A stretch of DNA of 64,000 nucleotides from Dyadobacter flavalbus (GTDB lineage Bacteria > Bacteroidota > Bacteroidia > Cytophagales > Spirosomataceae). The position numbers were made by a program, and so were the translations under genes. Numbering within the stretch: the stretch's first letter is position 1; every line of letters begins with the position of its first letter. The notes beneath the pieces were generated by a model. That model did no database searches. It was given only the letters and a program-made list of their open reading frames with translations, and had not been told where the DNA came from. The DNA is taken from NCBI RefSeq assembly GCF_006149045.1, contig NZ_VBSN01000069.1:124001-188000 (forward strand), written 5' to 3'. Of this stretch, positions 1 to 8,702 are shown one piece after another.

Positions 1-2142
1 GTTCAGGAATTCAGAAGCTGTATTGATAAAGTAAGTTGCAAACTCCTCACCCGGCTCAAACTTGTTGATACTGAATGCAAGTGAACGGAAAGGTGTCTCT
101 GCTGAATCCGGCAAAACAAACTCCGCAGGAATTTCATACCGGAATTCTTTGCCAAAGTTGGTTTCAAAGTCATTGACAATGCCGTACTGCGTATTGGTGC
201 TCACATCTTTGGTCATCAGCAGTGCTTTTGCACCGGTAATCAGCACATTATATGCATGGTAAATGGCGTCGGCCCAGTTTCCTGCTTCGTAGTTTTCTCT
301 GGATAATTTCAGTTTCTCCTGCGCTTCGGTAATAGTGGTCGCCACAAGATCAATCATGACACCGGCACATTCTCCGACGCCTACCTCTGTTTTGAACAGT
401 TCGTCATGATCCCAGTCACGGTAATCGCTGTCCTGAACATTTGTCAGATCGGCAAGCGGTTTCAGCAACTGATAAAAATAATTCTTGGTCTGACGATTGT
501 AGTACTGGTTAAAATATTCACCGTCAAAGGCATTCTGTTCATAATCATTGAACAAGATACGCAATGCTTCGGGTCCTCTCTTTGTAGGGATCTTGATTAC
601 TTTGTCACCGATCAGACCAACGCCATCGCCGGAAAAACCACCGCCAAGCAGCACTTGCAATGCCGGAAGTACGAGTTTGCCATTCTTTATGGAACTGCCA
701 TGAAATCCGATGTTGGAAGCATTGTGCTGTCCGCAACCGTTCATGCAGCCGCTTATCTTTATTTTGATATCCTGATTGTAAATCATCTCAGGAAATTCAT
801 CCCGCATCACATCTTCCAGCGCACGGGTAATGCCGTAGCTGCTTGAAATGGCAAGGTTGCAGGTATCAGTTCCCGGGCAGGTTGTAATATCCGCCGTGCT
901 GTCAAAACCGGGCGTTGCCAGGCCGAGACCTTTCAACCGCTGGTAAACGGCTGCAAGATCTTCGGGCTTGATAAAACGAAGCAAATAACCCTGATTTACA
1001 GTAACCCGGATATCATCCGCTGCATACGCACGAACCAGATCGGCCAGTGAACGTGCAATACTCGAGTTCATATCGCCCAGCAGAACACGCAGCTGAACGG
1101 CATACCATCCTTTTTGTTTTTGCTCAAAAACGTTTGTTTTCAGCCATTTCTGAAATTCTTCAGTTTCATCTGCTTCCAGCGTCGCACTTGCAAGACTAAT
1201 GATTTCATCGTTGCTCAGTGAAGGACGATCAGCATACTCAAGACTTTCGGCAGGTTTCTGAAACAGATCCTCAGGTATGCTGAAAACTTTGTTTTTCAAT
1301 GCCGTACGTTCTGCTTTTGCTTTTTCCAGCAAATCTTCCAGACCAATGTCGTTCAAAAGGAATTTCATACGGGCCTTGTGACGGCGTGTACGTTCTCCGA
1401 AGCGGTCAAAAACGCGCAATAACGATTCTATAAAAGGAATAACGTGTTCTTCTTCAAGAAATTCGTAAGCGGTTTGTGCAGAAAAAGGCTGAGCGCCCAA
1501 TCCGCCGCCGATCAGTACTTTAAATCCTTTTACCTGTTCGCCTTTGTCGTTCAGTCCCCATTTGGCGATTAAGCCAACGTCATGAATGAATGCCAGTGCG
1601 GAATCTTTTTCTGAGGAAGAAACGGCAATTTTGAATTTCCGGCCCATATCCTGACAAATCGGGTTGCGCAGAAAATAGGCAAATATGGAATGCGCAATCG
1701 GCGAAACGTCAAAAGGTTCGTCCGGATCAATTCCGGCGATGGATGAAGCCGTTACGTTACGAACCGTATTTCCGCAGGCTTCTTTCAACGTAATGCCCGC
1801 ATCTTCCAGGTCAGCCCAGAGCTGCGGCGAATCGGAAAGTTTTACAAAGTGTAGCTGAATATCCTGACGGGTAGTCGCATGCAGGTTTCCGGTTGCATAT
1901 TTGTCCGAAGTATCTGCAATTCTCACCAGCTGATCCGCCGTAACGCGGCCATAAGGAAGTTTGATACGGATCATCTGAACGCCCGGCTGACGTTGTCCGT
2001 ACACGCCGCGGGTAAGACGAAACTTGCGGAATGCTTCATCCGGCGTTTCACCGGTATTGAACGCACCGATTTTTTGCTGCAGATCAATAATATCGCGCTT
2101 TGCAACGGCGGATACTTTTTCAGAAATGATTATTTCGCTCAT
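1..2142 (-). CDS. Siroheme-dependent sulfite/nitrite reductase with C-terminal HEPN-like region (3' end cut by window)
   Basis: Ferredoxin-type hemoprotein reductase; beside cysDNH its likely role is six-electron reduction of sulfite to sulfide in the cytoplasm, but nitrite reductases share the fold. The frame is open from the ATG at 2142 to base 1 (714 codons), so the stop lies outside the window. The siroheme/4Fe-4S cysteines are visible as C422-x5-C428 (TTCPGTDTC) and C466-x3-C470 (SGCMNGCGQHN). The two half-repeats of the family precede them. The protein is longer than the usual 550-600 residues: from about residue 620 it carries a region like a HEPN domain (DAIYHAYNVLITGAKALL), which I know from Bacteroidota reductases of this type. 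It is the last gene seen of the minus-strand sulfate operon, 99 bp after cysN. Family is certain; sulfite rather than nitrite is inferred from context. Confidence 0.9.
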   Translation of the reverse strand, partial: MSEIIISEKVSAVAKRDIIDLQQKIGAFNTGETPDEAFRKFRLTRGVYGQRQPGVQMIRIKLPYGRVTADQLVRIADTSDKYATGNLHATTRQDIQLHFVKLSDSPQLWADLEDAGITLKEACGNTVRNVTASSIAGIDPDEPFDVSPIAHSIFAYFLRNPICQDMGRKFKIAVSSSEKDSALAFIHDVGLIAKWGLNDKGEQVKGFKVLIGGGLGAQPFSAQTAYEFLEEEHVIPFIESLLRVFDRFGERTRRHKARMKFLLNDIGLEDLLEKAKAERTALKNKVFSIPEDLFQKPAESLEYADRPSLSNDEIISLASATLEADETEEFQKWLKTNVFEQKQKGWYAVQLRVLLGDMNSSIARSLADLVRAYAADDIRVTVNQGYLLRFIKPEDLAAVYQRLKGLGLATPGFDSTADITTCPGTDTCNLAISSSYGITRALEDVMRDEFPEMIYNQDIKIKISGCMNGCGQHNASNIGFHGSSIKNGKLVLPALQVLLGGGFSGDGVGLIGDKVIKIPTKRGPEALRILFNDYEQNAFDGEYFNQYYNRQTKNYFYQLLKPLADLTNVQDSDYRDWDHDELFKTEVGVGECAGVMIDLVATTITEAQEKLKLSRENYEAGNWADAIYHAYNVLITGAKALLMTKDVSTNTQYGIVNDFETNFGKEFRYEIPAEFVLPDSAETPFRSLAFSINKFEPGEEFATYFINTASEFLN

Positions 2143-2160
2143 GTTGATATTCTTATTTGC

Positions 2161-2187
2161 ACTGTCACGCTGAGCGAAGCCGAAGCT
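2161..2187. repeat. Fragment of a widely dispersed GTCACGCTGAGCGAAG element
   Basis: ACTGTCACGCTGAGCGAAG, then CCGAAGC, lies between cysN and the reductase gene. From memory very similar words (GTCACGCTGAGCGAAG) occur as intergenic repeats in many bacterial genomes. No second copy was noticed in the window. Confidence 0.4.
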
Positions 2188-2241
2188 TATGCGACTGATT
2201 TAATGCTCTTTCGCTCAATATGACCGTTAATTATGGTCCTT

Positions 2242-3486
2242 TTATTCAATCATACATGCCCCGACCGTCACATTGGAAGTTTCATCGATCAGGATGGCTG
2301 CGCCGTTGGACCGGTTTCTCTGATATGCGTCGTAAGCAATCGGCTGGGCTGTTCTCAAAACAATTCTTGCAACATCATTCAGTTTCAGACTTTCTACTTC
2401 GTCCAGCTTTTCGTAGGAATTGATATCAATCTGATATTCTATGTCGCGGATGGAACAGCGGGACCTTGCAGTTCCGTGCTGTAATACGTATTTATTTCCG
2501 GGTTTAAGTTGTTTTTTGTCATCCATCCAGCAAACAAGCGCTTCGATATCCTGACTGACAATTGGCGAATTATTCAGAGAAACGATCATATCTCCGCGGC
2601 TGATGTCAATATCGTCTTCCAGCAGTATGGTAACCGATTCTAAAACAGACGCTTCTTCAATTTCGTTTCCGCCGAATTCAATTTTGGCAATTTTTGATTC
2701 CTGCTCGGAAGGAAGCACTTTGATCAGATCTCCTTTTTTGAACGTTCCGCTTTGTACACGGCCTGCATACCCGCGGTAATCGTGCAGTTCTTCTGTCTGG
2801 GGACGGATTACGTACTGAACCGAAAAACGGCTGTCTTCCAGATTTTGGTCTTTCAGCACATTTACATTTTCAAGAACGGAAAGCAATGTTTCGCCTGTAT
2901 ACCAAGGCATGTTTACGGATCTGTCAACAATATTGTCGCCGTTCAGTGCACTTACGGGAATAATGGTCAGGTCCTTGATCAAAAGCTTTGAAGCAAGTTC
3001 CTGATACGATTTTGCGATTTCCAGAAATGCGTCCTCTGAATTTCCTACAAGATCCATTTTGTTGATGGCCACAATGACATGCGGAATGCCGAGCATGGAG
3101 GCAATCAGCGAATGGCGGCGTGTTTGTTCCACAACGCCATGACGTGCGTCTACCAAAATAATGGCCAAATCCGCGTTGGAAGCGCCCGTAACCATATTTC
3201 TTGTATACTGAATATGGCCCGGTGCATCAATGCTGATGAATTTCCGTTTTGGTGTCTGAAAGTATTTGTACGCAACGTCAATCGTAATTCCCTGTTCCCG
3301 CTCGGAACGAAGGCCGTCCGTCAGTAATGCAAGATCGATTTCTCCAACGTTACGGCTTTTGCTCGCGCGTTCGATGGCTTCCATCTGGTCTGCAAGAATA
3401 TTTTTTGTATCGTAAAGCAAGCGTCCGATCAATGTACTTTTTCCGTCATCAACGGAACCTGCTGTAATAAATCTTAATAAATCCAT
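2242..3486 (-). CDS. cysN: Sulfate adenylyltransferase subunit 1 (GTPase)
   Basis: Regulatory GTPase subunit of ATP sulfurylase; with CysD it converts sulfate and ATP to adenylyl sulfate (APS), using GTP hydrolysis to drive the step. Translation-factor GTPase motifs are clear: G1 GSVDDGKS (residues 10-17), G3 DAPGH (87-91), G4 NKMD (142-145), followed by EF-Tu-like beta-barrel domains. At 414 residues it contains only the CysN part; there is no fused APS kinase (CysC) domain as in NodQ-type proteins. It starts 69 bp after cysD in the same operon. The missing CysC agrees with the APS-type reductase encoded upstream (cysH). Confidence 0.96.
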   Translation of the reverse strand: MDLLRFITAGSVDDGKSTLIGRLLYDTKNILADQMEAIERASKSRNVGEIDLALLTDGLRSEREQGITIDVAYKYFQTPKRKFISIDAPGHIQYTRNMVTGASNADLAIILVDARHGVVEQTRRHSLIASMLGIPHVIVAINKMDLVGNSEDAFLEIAKSYQELASKLLIKDLTIIPVSALNGDNIVDRSVNMPWYTGETLLSVLENVNVLKDQNLEDSRFSVQYVIRPQTEELHDYRGYAGRVQSGTFKKGDLIKVLPSEQESKIAKIEFGGNEIEEASVLESVTILLEDDIDISRGDMIVSLNNSPIVSQDIEALVCWMDDKKQLKPGNKYVLQHGTARSRCSIRDIEYQIDINSYEKLDEVESLKLNDVARIVLRTAQPIAYDAYQRNRSNGAAILIDETSNVTVGACMIE

Positions 3487-3555
3487 TTCGTCATTGAATT
3501 TGAAAACGGCCGTTCAGCCGCGAATAAACCTTTTCTTCTCCGTCTGTACTTCCGA

Positions 3556-4509
3556 TCAGAAATAACCTCCTTTTTTACGATCTTCCATCGCTGCTTCCGT
3601 CTGCTGATCGTCGATACGTGTTTCACCACGTTCACTGATCCTCGAAACGGTAATTTCAGCAATAACCTCGTCCAAAGTAGCCGCGCTGGATTCCACAGCG
3701 GCGGTACAGGTCATATCGCCAACTGTACGGAAGCGAACCTGACGAGTCACAATCTGATCGTTTTCATCTTTTTCGATTACAGGCGTGTTGGCCAGCAAAT
3801 GTCCGTCGCGCAGGATCAGTTCACGTTCGTGCGCGAAATAGATGGAAGGAAGTGCTATTTTTTCTCTTTTCAGATAAGCCCAGACGTCCAGTTCGGTCCA
3901 GTTTGAAATCGGGAAAACGCGCACGTTTTCACCTTTGTGAATACGGCCGTTGAAAAGGTTCCAGAGTTCGGGGCGCTGCCGTTTCGGGTCCCATTGCCCG
4001 AACTCGTCACGAAACGAAAATATCCGTTCTTTTGCACGTGCTTTTTCTTCGTCACGGCGTGCACCGCCTATGCAGGCGTCAAATTCAAATTCTTCAATGG
4101 TATCCAGCAAAGTAAATGTCTGAAGCCAGTTCCGGCTTGCATTTTTACCAGTCTGCTCTTTAAGTCCTTTTGCCTTGATCGTATCTTCCACATAGCGGAC
4201 GATCAGCTTGGCACCCGTAAGCTGGGCAAGTTCGTCGCGGTAATTGATTGCTTCAATAAAATTGTGTCCGGTATCAACATGTACAAGCGGGAATGGAATT
4301 TTACCCGGAGCAAAGGCTTTCTGAGCAAGACGAACAAGGGTTATGGAATCTTTTCCGCCTGAAAACAACAAGGCTGGACGCTCAAACTGGCCGGCCACTT
4401 CACGCATGATATAAATAGCTTCGGCCTCTAGCTGGTCCAGATAATCGGGCGTTCTGCGTCCGGCATCCTGATCGCTGATTTCCGACACTTCTTTAACTGA
4501 AATTGACAT
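3556..4509 (-). CDS. cysD: Sulfate adenylyltransferase subunit 2
   Basis: Catalytic PP-loop ATP pyrophosphatase subunit of ATP sulfurylase; it transfers AMP to sulfate. The PP-loop SGGKDS is at residues 50-55, followed by the conserved HVDTGHNF and, later, GGARRDEEKARAKER. The 317-residue length is normal for CysD. It lies between cysH and cysN (36 and 69 bp gaps), the usual order for the heterodimeric enzyme. The ATG at 4509 gives a normal N-terminus and no alternative start is needed. Confidence 0.97.
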   Translation of the reverse strand: MSISVKEVSEISDQDAGRRTPDYLDQLEAEAIYIMREVAGQFERPALLFSGGKDSITLVRLAQKAFAPGKIPFPLVHVDTGHNFIEAINYRDELAQLTGAKLIVRYVEDTIKAKGLKEQTGKNASRNWLQTFTLLDTIEEFEFDACIGGARRDEEKARAKERIFSFRDEFGQWDPKRQRPELWNLFNGRIHKGENVRVFPISNWTELDVWAYLKREKIALPSIYFAHERELILRDGHLLANTPVIEKDENDQIVTRQVRFRTVGDMTCTAAVESSAATLDEVIAEITVSRISERGETRIDDQQTEAAMEDRKKGGYF

Positions 4510-4545
4510 ACTCGCTTTATTATTTAACTTTCTCTTCTGATTATA

Positions 4546-5250
4546 TTATTTGGCATGCAAGCCGCACTCTTTTTTGGATTCATCTTCCCACCACCAGCGT
4601 CCGGCGCGGAAATCCTCGCCTTCCTGAATGGCACGGGTGCACGGAGCGCAGCCAATGCTTACAAATCCTTTGTCATGCAATGGATTGTAAGGAATTCCGT
4701 TGGATTTTACATACGTTTTAACTTCCTCGAATGTCCAGTCCAGAATAGGGTGGAACTTCACAAGCTGATGCGCCTCGTCCCATTCCAGCCTTTCCATTCC
4801 CTGACGGTTTCCTGACTGTTCTGCCCGGATGCCGGTAACCCAGATTTTAGCACCTTTTAGTGCGCGGTTCAGCGGTTCCACTTTACGGATAAAGCAGCAC
4901 TCTTTTCTGTTTTCCACCGATTCGTAGAAACTCAGCGGGCCTTTGGTGCTCACCAGTTCCTCAGCAGCGCTGGTCTGCGGATAGTAAACCTTGATCTTGG
5001 TGTCGTAACGGTTATTTGTCTTTTGCAGCGTCATGTAGGTTTCGCTGAACAAACGGCCGGTATCAAGGGTAAAAATGGTGATATTGATGTTATTCTTTAG
5101 AATAAGATCGGTAATTGCCTGGTCCTCGTAGCCAAGGCTGGTCGAAAAAACGACTTCACCGGGAAAAAGATCAGCCAGAATCGCCAGTGATTCAATTTCA
5201 CTTTTGCCTTCAATGGCCGCGTTTAAAGAGGATAATATGGTGTTCATCAT
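4546..5250 (-). CDS. cysH: Adenylyl-sulfate (APS) reductase, thioredoxin-dependent
   Basis: Reduces activated sulfate to sulfite. The 234-residue protein has the cysteine pattern of the iron-sulfur APS-type enzymes: adjacent C118-C119 (KECCFIRK), C201-x2-C204 (IGCAPCT) and the catalytic C229 in the C-terminal ECGLH. Enterobacterial PAPS reductases lack the first four cysteines, so APS is the likely substrate. The PP-loop-like N-terminus has STSLGYEDQ (residues 36-44) and the core FTLDTGRLF. It is directly upstream of cysD; its start is only 4 bp after the end of the PIN-domain gene, so transcription is probably shared. No cysC gene is seen in the window, consistent with direct APS reduction. 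Confidence 0.94.
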   Translation of the reverse strand: MMNTILSSLNAAIEGKSEIESLAILADLFPGEVVFSTSLGYEDQAITDLILKNNINITIFTLDTGRLFSETYMTLQKTNNRYDTKIKVYYPQTSAAEELVSTKGPLSFYESVENRKECCFIRKVEPLNRALKGAKIWVTGIRAEQSGNRQGMERLEWDEAHQLVKFHPILDWTFEEVKTYVKSNGIPYNPLHDKGFVSIGCAPCTRAIQEGEDFRAGRWWWEDESKKECGLHAK

Positions 5251-5254
5251 GAAT

Positions 5255-5701
5255 TTATTTCAAATCAAAACGGGCAACCTTCAGAAACTGATTATGCAGG
5301 TGATCAAAGTCCTTGTCCGTTGTTATTATAGTTGCGTTTAAAACACTCGCTGTAGCAGCAATCCACAAGTCATTTTTACCCATGTTTCTGGCAGAAGTTT
5401 CAAGTTGTTTTTCCTGCAATCTGCCTTGACTATATGCATCAATTCTTGCATAGCGGTCAATAATTGTATTTTCAAGCGTGTTAGTAATCAATATAAACTG
5501 CCTCAGCAATTCAATTGAATGTATTCTTTTTTCACCCCAGTTATTTTGAACTGCCAGAGACTTTAACTCTCCAATGCAAACAGCTGAGGTAAAGATTAAA
5601 TTCGGACTCGTTTCTAATTCAAAATACTTTTGTAAATTTTTGACAAGTGTGTGTTGCTTCAAATACGCTAAAAGTATATTGGTATCAAGAAAATAATTCA
5701 T
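5255..5701 (-). CDS. PIN-domain ribonuclease, VapC-like toxin
   Basis: A 148-residue PIN-domain protein, the fold of VapC-type RNA-cleaving toxins. The acidic metal-binding residues are visible: D6 in LDTN, E45 in IGEL, D111 in GKNDLWIAA, and D129/D131 in TTDKDF. The ATG overlaps the stop of the upstream gene by 4 bp (5698-5701), the tight coupling typical of a toxin-antitoxin pair. It sits inside the sulfate operon between the metZ-like gene and cysH, 4 bp before cysH, and so looks inserted into an older operon. RNA target is unknown. Confidence 0.85.
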   Translation of the reverse strand: MNYFLDTNILLAYLKQHTLVKNLQKYFELETSPNLIFTSAVCIGELKSLAVQNNWGEKRIHSIELLRQFILITNTLENTIIDRYARIDAYSQGRLQEKQLETSARNMGKNDLWIAATASVLNATIITTDKDFDHLHNQFLKVARFDLK

Positions 5702-6042
5702 TTGGTTAACTGAGACAATAAATCTTCCAAAGGTTCCTGTATGTCCAGGTCCGAAGCAAACTTTTCAAACTCATTCTGATTAAATTCTTTGTAGTTCTGC
5801 TGTGCTTTGAGGTCTTCAATCCATTCCTCTGTTGATATATACTCTTTACCTGGTTCCAGATATTTCTTTAACGAATCACTTTCTGGTAAAGAATGATGAA
5901 TCAGTTCATTCATTGTAACGCCTGCCAGATCCGTTGCCTGATTTGCCGAAAGTGCACCTTGCTGATACAATTGTGCTGAAATGGTAAGTAATACTTCCTT
6001 TTTATCAAACTGTTCAGGCAAATTAATAGTGAGTGCTTTCAT
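5698..6042 (-). CDS. UPF0175-like antitoxin partner of the PIN toxin
   Basis: A 114-residue acidic protein just upstream of, and overlapping by 4 bp, the PIN-domain toxin gene. Residues 5-50 look like the UPF0175 family: an INLPEQF start, then the segment LLTISAQLYQQGALSANQA and LAGVTMNEL, a small helical DNA-binding-like module often found as a VapB-type antitoxin. The C-terminal half is acidic (EEWIEDL, EFEKFASDLDIQEPLEDLL) and probably wraps the toxin. The role is inferred from position and the N-terminal similarity. It lies 39 bp after the metZ-like gene. Confidence 0.75.
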   Translation of the reverse strand: MKALTINLPEQFDKKEVLLTISAQLYQQGALSANQATDLAGVTMNELIHHSLPESDSLKKYLEPGKEYISTEEWIEDLKAQQNYKEFNQNEFEKFASDLDIQEPLEDLLSQLTK

Positions 6043-6081
6043 ATTTCTTTCCTAAAATAGCTGCCTGGAAAATTCCGGATT

Positions 6082-7269
6082 TTACTCCAATATATCACTT
6101 TTTACCGAGACCTCTACGGCGTTGGTAAAATCTTCGATCAGGTCTTCAATGTCTTCCAAACCAACGGATATTCTTATCAATCCTTCTGTAATGCCCAAAG
6201 CAAGTTTTTCGTCCGGTTTGAGCTTGGCATGCGTAGTCGTATACGGATTTGTTACAATCGTACGCGTATCGCCCAGATTGGAAGAAAGGGAAGCTATTTC
6301 CAGTGCATCCATAAATGCAGCTACTCTTTCAAAACCGCCTTCCAGCTCAATTGTAACTATCGCCCCGCCACCGCTCATTTGCTGTTTGGCAAGATGAAAC
6401 TGCGGATGTGATTCCAGGAACGGGTATTTTACATTTTTTACATCTGCATGATTTTCAAGCGCTTTTGCCAGCTGCAAGGCATTGGCGGAATGTTTTTCCA
6501 TTCTCAGGCCCAGCGTTTCAAGGCTTTTGCTTAAAACCCACGCATTGAACGGCGACATGGACGGTCCGGTCTGGCGACAGAAAAACCGCAGTTCTTTTAT
6601 ATATTCTTTTTTGCCGACAACAATTCCGCCCAACACGCGGCCTTGTCCGTCCATAAATTTGGTAGCGGAATGCACAACAAGGTCAGCGCCGAATTCCGCC
6701 GGATTCTGCAGGGCTGGAGAAGCAAAGCAGTTGTCAACGTTAAAAATCAAATGATGCTTTTTACATATTCTGCCGATCATGGCCAGATCAACAAGATCAA
6801 GACCGGGATTGGAAGGAGTTTCAAGGTAAATCATTCGGGTATTTGGCTGCACAGCCGCTTCCCAGTCCGATTCGCTTGCGTCTGAATCCAGATAAGTATA
6901 AGTAATGCCCCATTTGCTCAGAATTTGTGTAATGATCTGATGCGCAGAGCCGAACAACGCGCGGCTTGCCAGAATATGATCGCCGTTTTTCAGCAAAGCA
7001 GCCATACTTGCAAAAACCGCTGCCATTCCGGTGGCCGTTGCAACGCCATCTTCACAATCTTCCAGAAGACAAACCTTGTCTACAAATTCCTGAACACTCG
7101 GATTGGAAAAACGGCTGTAAATGTTTCCTTCTTCTGTTTCTTCAAAAAGCGCTTTTCCCTGTTCTGCACTCTCAAATGTGAAACTGCTGGTTAAAAAAAG
7201 CGGTGTGGAATGTTCGCGGTATTTGGTTTTGCCTGTTTGCGTGCGTATTGCTTTGGTTTGCTTTTTCAT
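6082..7269 (-). CDS. metZ: O-succinylhomoserine sulfhydrylase-like trans-sulfuration enzyme
   Basis: PLP-dependent Cys/Met-metabolism enzyme. The PLP lysine is K204 in HSATKFMDGQGR; the DGQGR context is typical of O-succinylhomoserine sulfhydrylase (MetZ), which makes homocysteine from sulfide. Other family marks are YSRFSNPSVQ (51-60), the ATATGMAA loop (78-84) and YLETPSNP (148-155). Length of 395 residues is normal. It would use the sulfide made by the downstream cysH-cysDN-reductase block. Cystathionine gamma-synthase or O-acetylhomoserine sulfhydrylase cannot be excluded by eye. Its leader contains a 7-bp-period repeat (7286-7334). Confidence 0.85.
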   Translation of the reverse strand: MKKQTKAIRTQTGKTKYREHSTPLFLTSSFTFESAEQGKALFEETEEGNIYSRFSNPSVQEFVDKVCLLEDCEDGVATATGMAAVFASMAALLKNGDHILASRALFGSAHQIITQILSKWGITYTYLDSDASESDWEAAVQPNTRMIYLETPSNPGLDLVDLAMIGRICKKHHLIFNVDNCFASPALQNPAEFGADLVVHSATKFMDGQGRVLGGIVVGKKEYIKELRFFCRQTGPSMSPFNAWVLSKSLETLGLRMEKHSANALQLAKALENHADVKNVKYPFLESHPQFHLAKQQMSGGGAIVTIELEGGFERVAAFMDALEIASLSSNLGDTRTIVTNPYTTTHAKLKPDEKLALGITEGLIRISVGLEDIEDLIEDFTNAVEVSVKSDILE

Positions 7270-7285
7270 ATCTGGATTGGTGGTA

Positions 7286-7334
7286 AGCTTTTAGCGGTTA
7301 GCTGTTGGCTTTTAGCTATCGGCTTCTGGCATTT
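7286..7334. repeat. Heptamer tandem repeat, 7 units (leader of metZ)
   Basis: Seven adjoining 7-mers: AGCTTTT, AGCGGTT, AGCTGTT, GGCTTTT, AGCTATC, GGCTTCT, GGCATTT. The same AGCTNNN pattern recurs at other intergenic sites in the window. It lies between the start of metZ and the end of the TauE-type gene. Confidence 0.85.
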
Positions 7335-7445
7335 AAAATTTAATTCTGTTTTTAATATCTGTAATTGTTCCTAATGCAATGATCAGGTATATTTTTATCA
7401 GGTTTATTCAGTTTCGGCAAGTATCGTAAAAGTAATTTTGCTTTA

Positions 7446-7473
7446 TCTTAACAGCTAACAGCTAAAACCAAAC
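7446..7473. repeat. Short heptamer repeat overlapping the TauE-type gene stop
   Basis: Units TCTTAAC, AGCTAAC, AGCTAAA, ACCAAAC in the opposite reading sense to the array at 7286. The stop codon of the minus-strand transporter gene (CTA at 7462-7464) lies inside it, so the repeat reaches into the 3' coding end. Confidence 0.65.
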
Positions 7474-8628
7474 CATATAAATAATCCTCAGACTCACAAT
7501 CACAACAATGGTTCCGACCATAATCATCATGGTTTTTATCGGCAGCCTTCTTGAAAGGTTCGCTGCGATCGGGGCGGCGACCATTCCGCCCAGTATCAGG
7601 CCCAGCACGACTTTCCAATGTGAAAAACCGATGATGCTGATGAAAGTGACCGAACTTGCAAGCGACACAAAGAACTCCGCCAGGTTTACAGATCCGATCG
7701 TATATTTCGGATGACGTCCGCGCGCGATCAGTGTGGAAGTTACAATCGGGCCCCAGCCTCCGCCGCCGATTGAATCCAGCGTTCCGCCTGCCATTGCAAG
7801 CCATCCGATTTTGGTAAACGGCCTTTTTTCAATTCGTTTCTTTAACGCTTTCTGAATAATAAGAATTCCCAGAATCAGCGTATAAACTGCGACCAGCGGC
7901 TTGATGATATAAATGTAATGTTCAAGTGAAGATAAAAGATAGGCACCTGTAATGGCGCCGATCACACCCGGAAACAGGATTTTCTTGAAAAGTTTGCTGT
8001 TTACATTTCCGAATTTCAGGTGCATGTAACCTGAAACGCCGCTTGTAAATATTTCGGAAGTGTGAACGCTTGCACTTACTGCGGAAGGCGGAACGCCCAG
8101 CGTAAGCAGAAAAGTAGCTGCGGTAACACCGTAAGCCATTCCCAAAGCCCCATCGATCATTTGTGCCACAAAACCGCCAAGTACATAATAGAAGAAAGTC
8201 TCATTCAGTTCCAGCTCGTTCCACAGGACTGTAAGCCGGTCGTAAGTGAAGAAAGTGAACAGTAAATGGCCGACGATCATCAAGGCAATCGCAGAAAAAA
8301 TATTGACTGCAACTTCGGTGCGGCTGCGTTTTCGGATGGTTGCTGCCCATATTTTCTGCTGGACAGTTTCCCATGTTAAAGGTGTTTTTGTTCTTGTTGC
8401 TGCTGAAATATTGTCGTTGGCAGCCGGCAGAGAAGGTGCCGAAGGCTGGCTGAAACGTACATCTGATTCCTGAGGAAGGTCCCGCAGAAAAACGATCTGC
8501 CCCTTTTCGCGGGCAAGTGCTGCCAAACGCCGGTCTTCTTCCGGATCGCCGCTTGCAATGTATGCTACCTGAAGAGATTCCCAGTCGTTCGTCTTCGTTG
8601 AGGGTGTAAAATCCGCTGCTTCCTTCAA
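7462..8628 (-). CDS. TSUP/TauE-SafE family transporter with siroheme-synthase-like N-terminal segment
   Basis: Membrane protein of the sulfite exporter TauE/SafE family; next to sulfate assimilation genes it may move sulfite, sulfate or a sulfonate. Residues 105-388 hold about eight hydrophobic segments with the family's repeated half motifs (GGFVAQMIDGALGMAYG; GGTLDSIGGGGWGP). Before these, residues 18-60 (VAYIASGDPEEDRRLAALAR and FLRDLPQESD) resemble the end of the NAD-binding domain of precorrin-2 dehydrogenase/siroheme synthase (CysG N-terminal part), without its glycine-rich loop. No ATG exists before the membrane part; the frame opens with TTG at 8628 after an in-frame stop, so a TTG start is proposed. 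The N-terminal part looks like a fusion remnant. Transported solute is unproven. Confidence 0.82.
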   Translation of the reverse strand: MKEAADFTPSTKTNDWESLQVAYIASGDPEEDRRLAALAREKGQIVFLRDLPQESDVRFSQPSAPSLPAANDNISAATRTKTPLTWETVQQKIWAATIRKRSRTEVAVNIFSAIALMIVGHLLFTFFTYDRLTVLWNELELNETFFYYVLGGFVAQMIDGALGMAYGVTAATFLLTLGVPPSAVSASVHTSEIFTSGVSGYMHLKFGNVNSKLFKKILFPGVIGAITGAYLLSSLEHYIYIIKPLVAVYTLILGILIIQKALKKRIEKRPFTKIGWLAMAGGTLDSIGGGGWGPIVTSTLIARGRHPKYTIGSVNLAEFFVSLASSVTFISIIGFSHWKVVLGLILGGMVAAPIAANLSRRLPIKTMMIMVGTIVVIVSLRIIYMVWF

Positions 8629-8665
8629 AGTCTATGTAGTATACTAAAAATGTAGAGTAATTCAC

Positions 8666-8701
8666 CATTAAAATAGCAAACCTCAGCTTGCTATTTTAAT
8701 G
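8666..8701. promoter_or_regulatory. 14-bp perfect inverted repeat at the 5' end of the TauE-type transcript
   Basis: Arms CATTAAAATAGCAA and TTGCTATTTTAATG flank an 8-base loop. It begins directly downstream of the predicted -7 element (8703-8710), at about the transcription start. It could be an operator for a repressor or a 5' leader hairpin. Confidence 0.6.
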
Positions 8702-8702
8702 A

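Noticed and set aside
7270..7461. SAM riboswitch in the metZ leader
   Set aside because: I looked for one because of the gene's role, but saw only heptamer repeats and AT-rich DNA with no recognisable riboswitch core.
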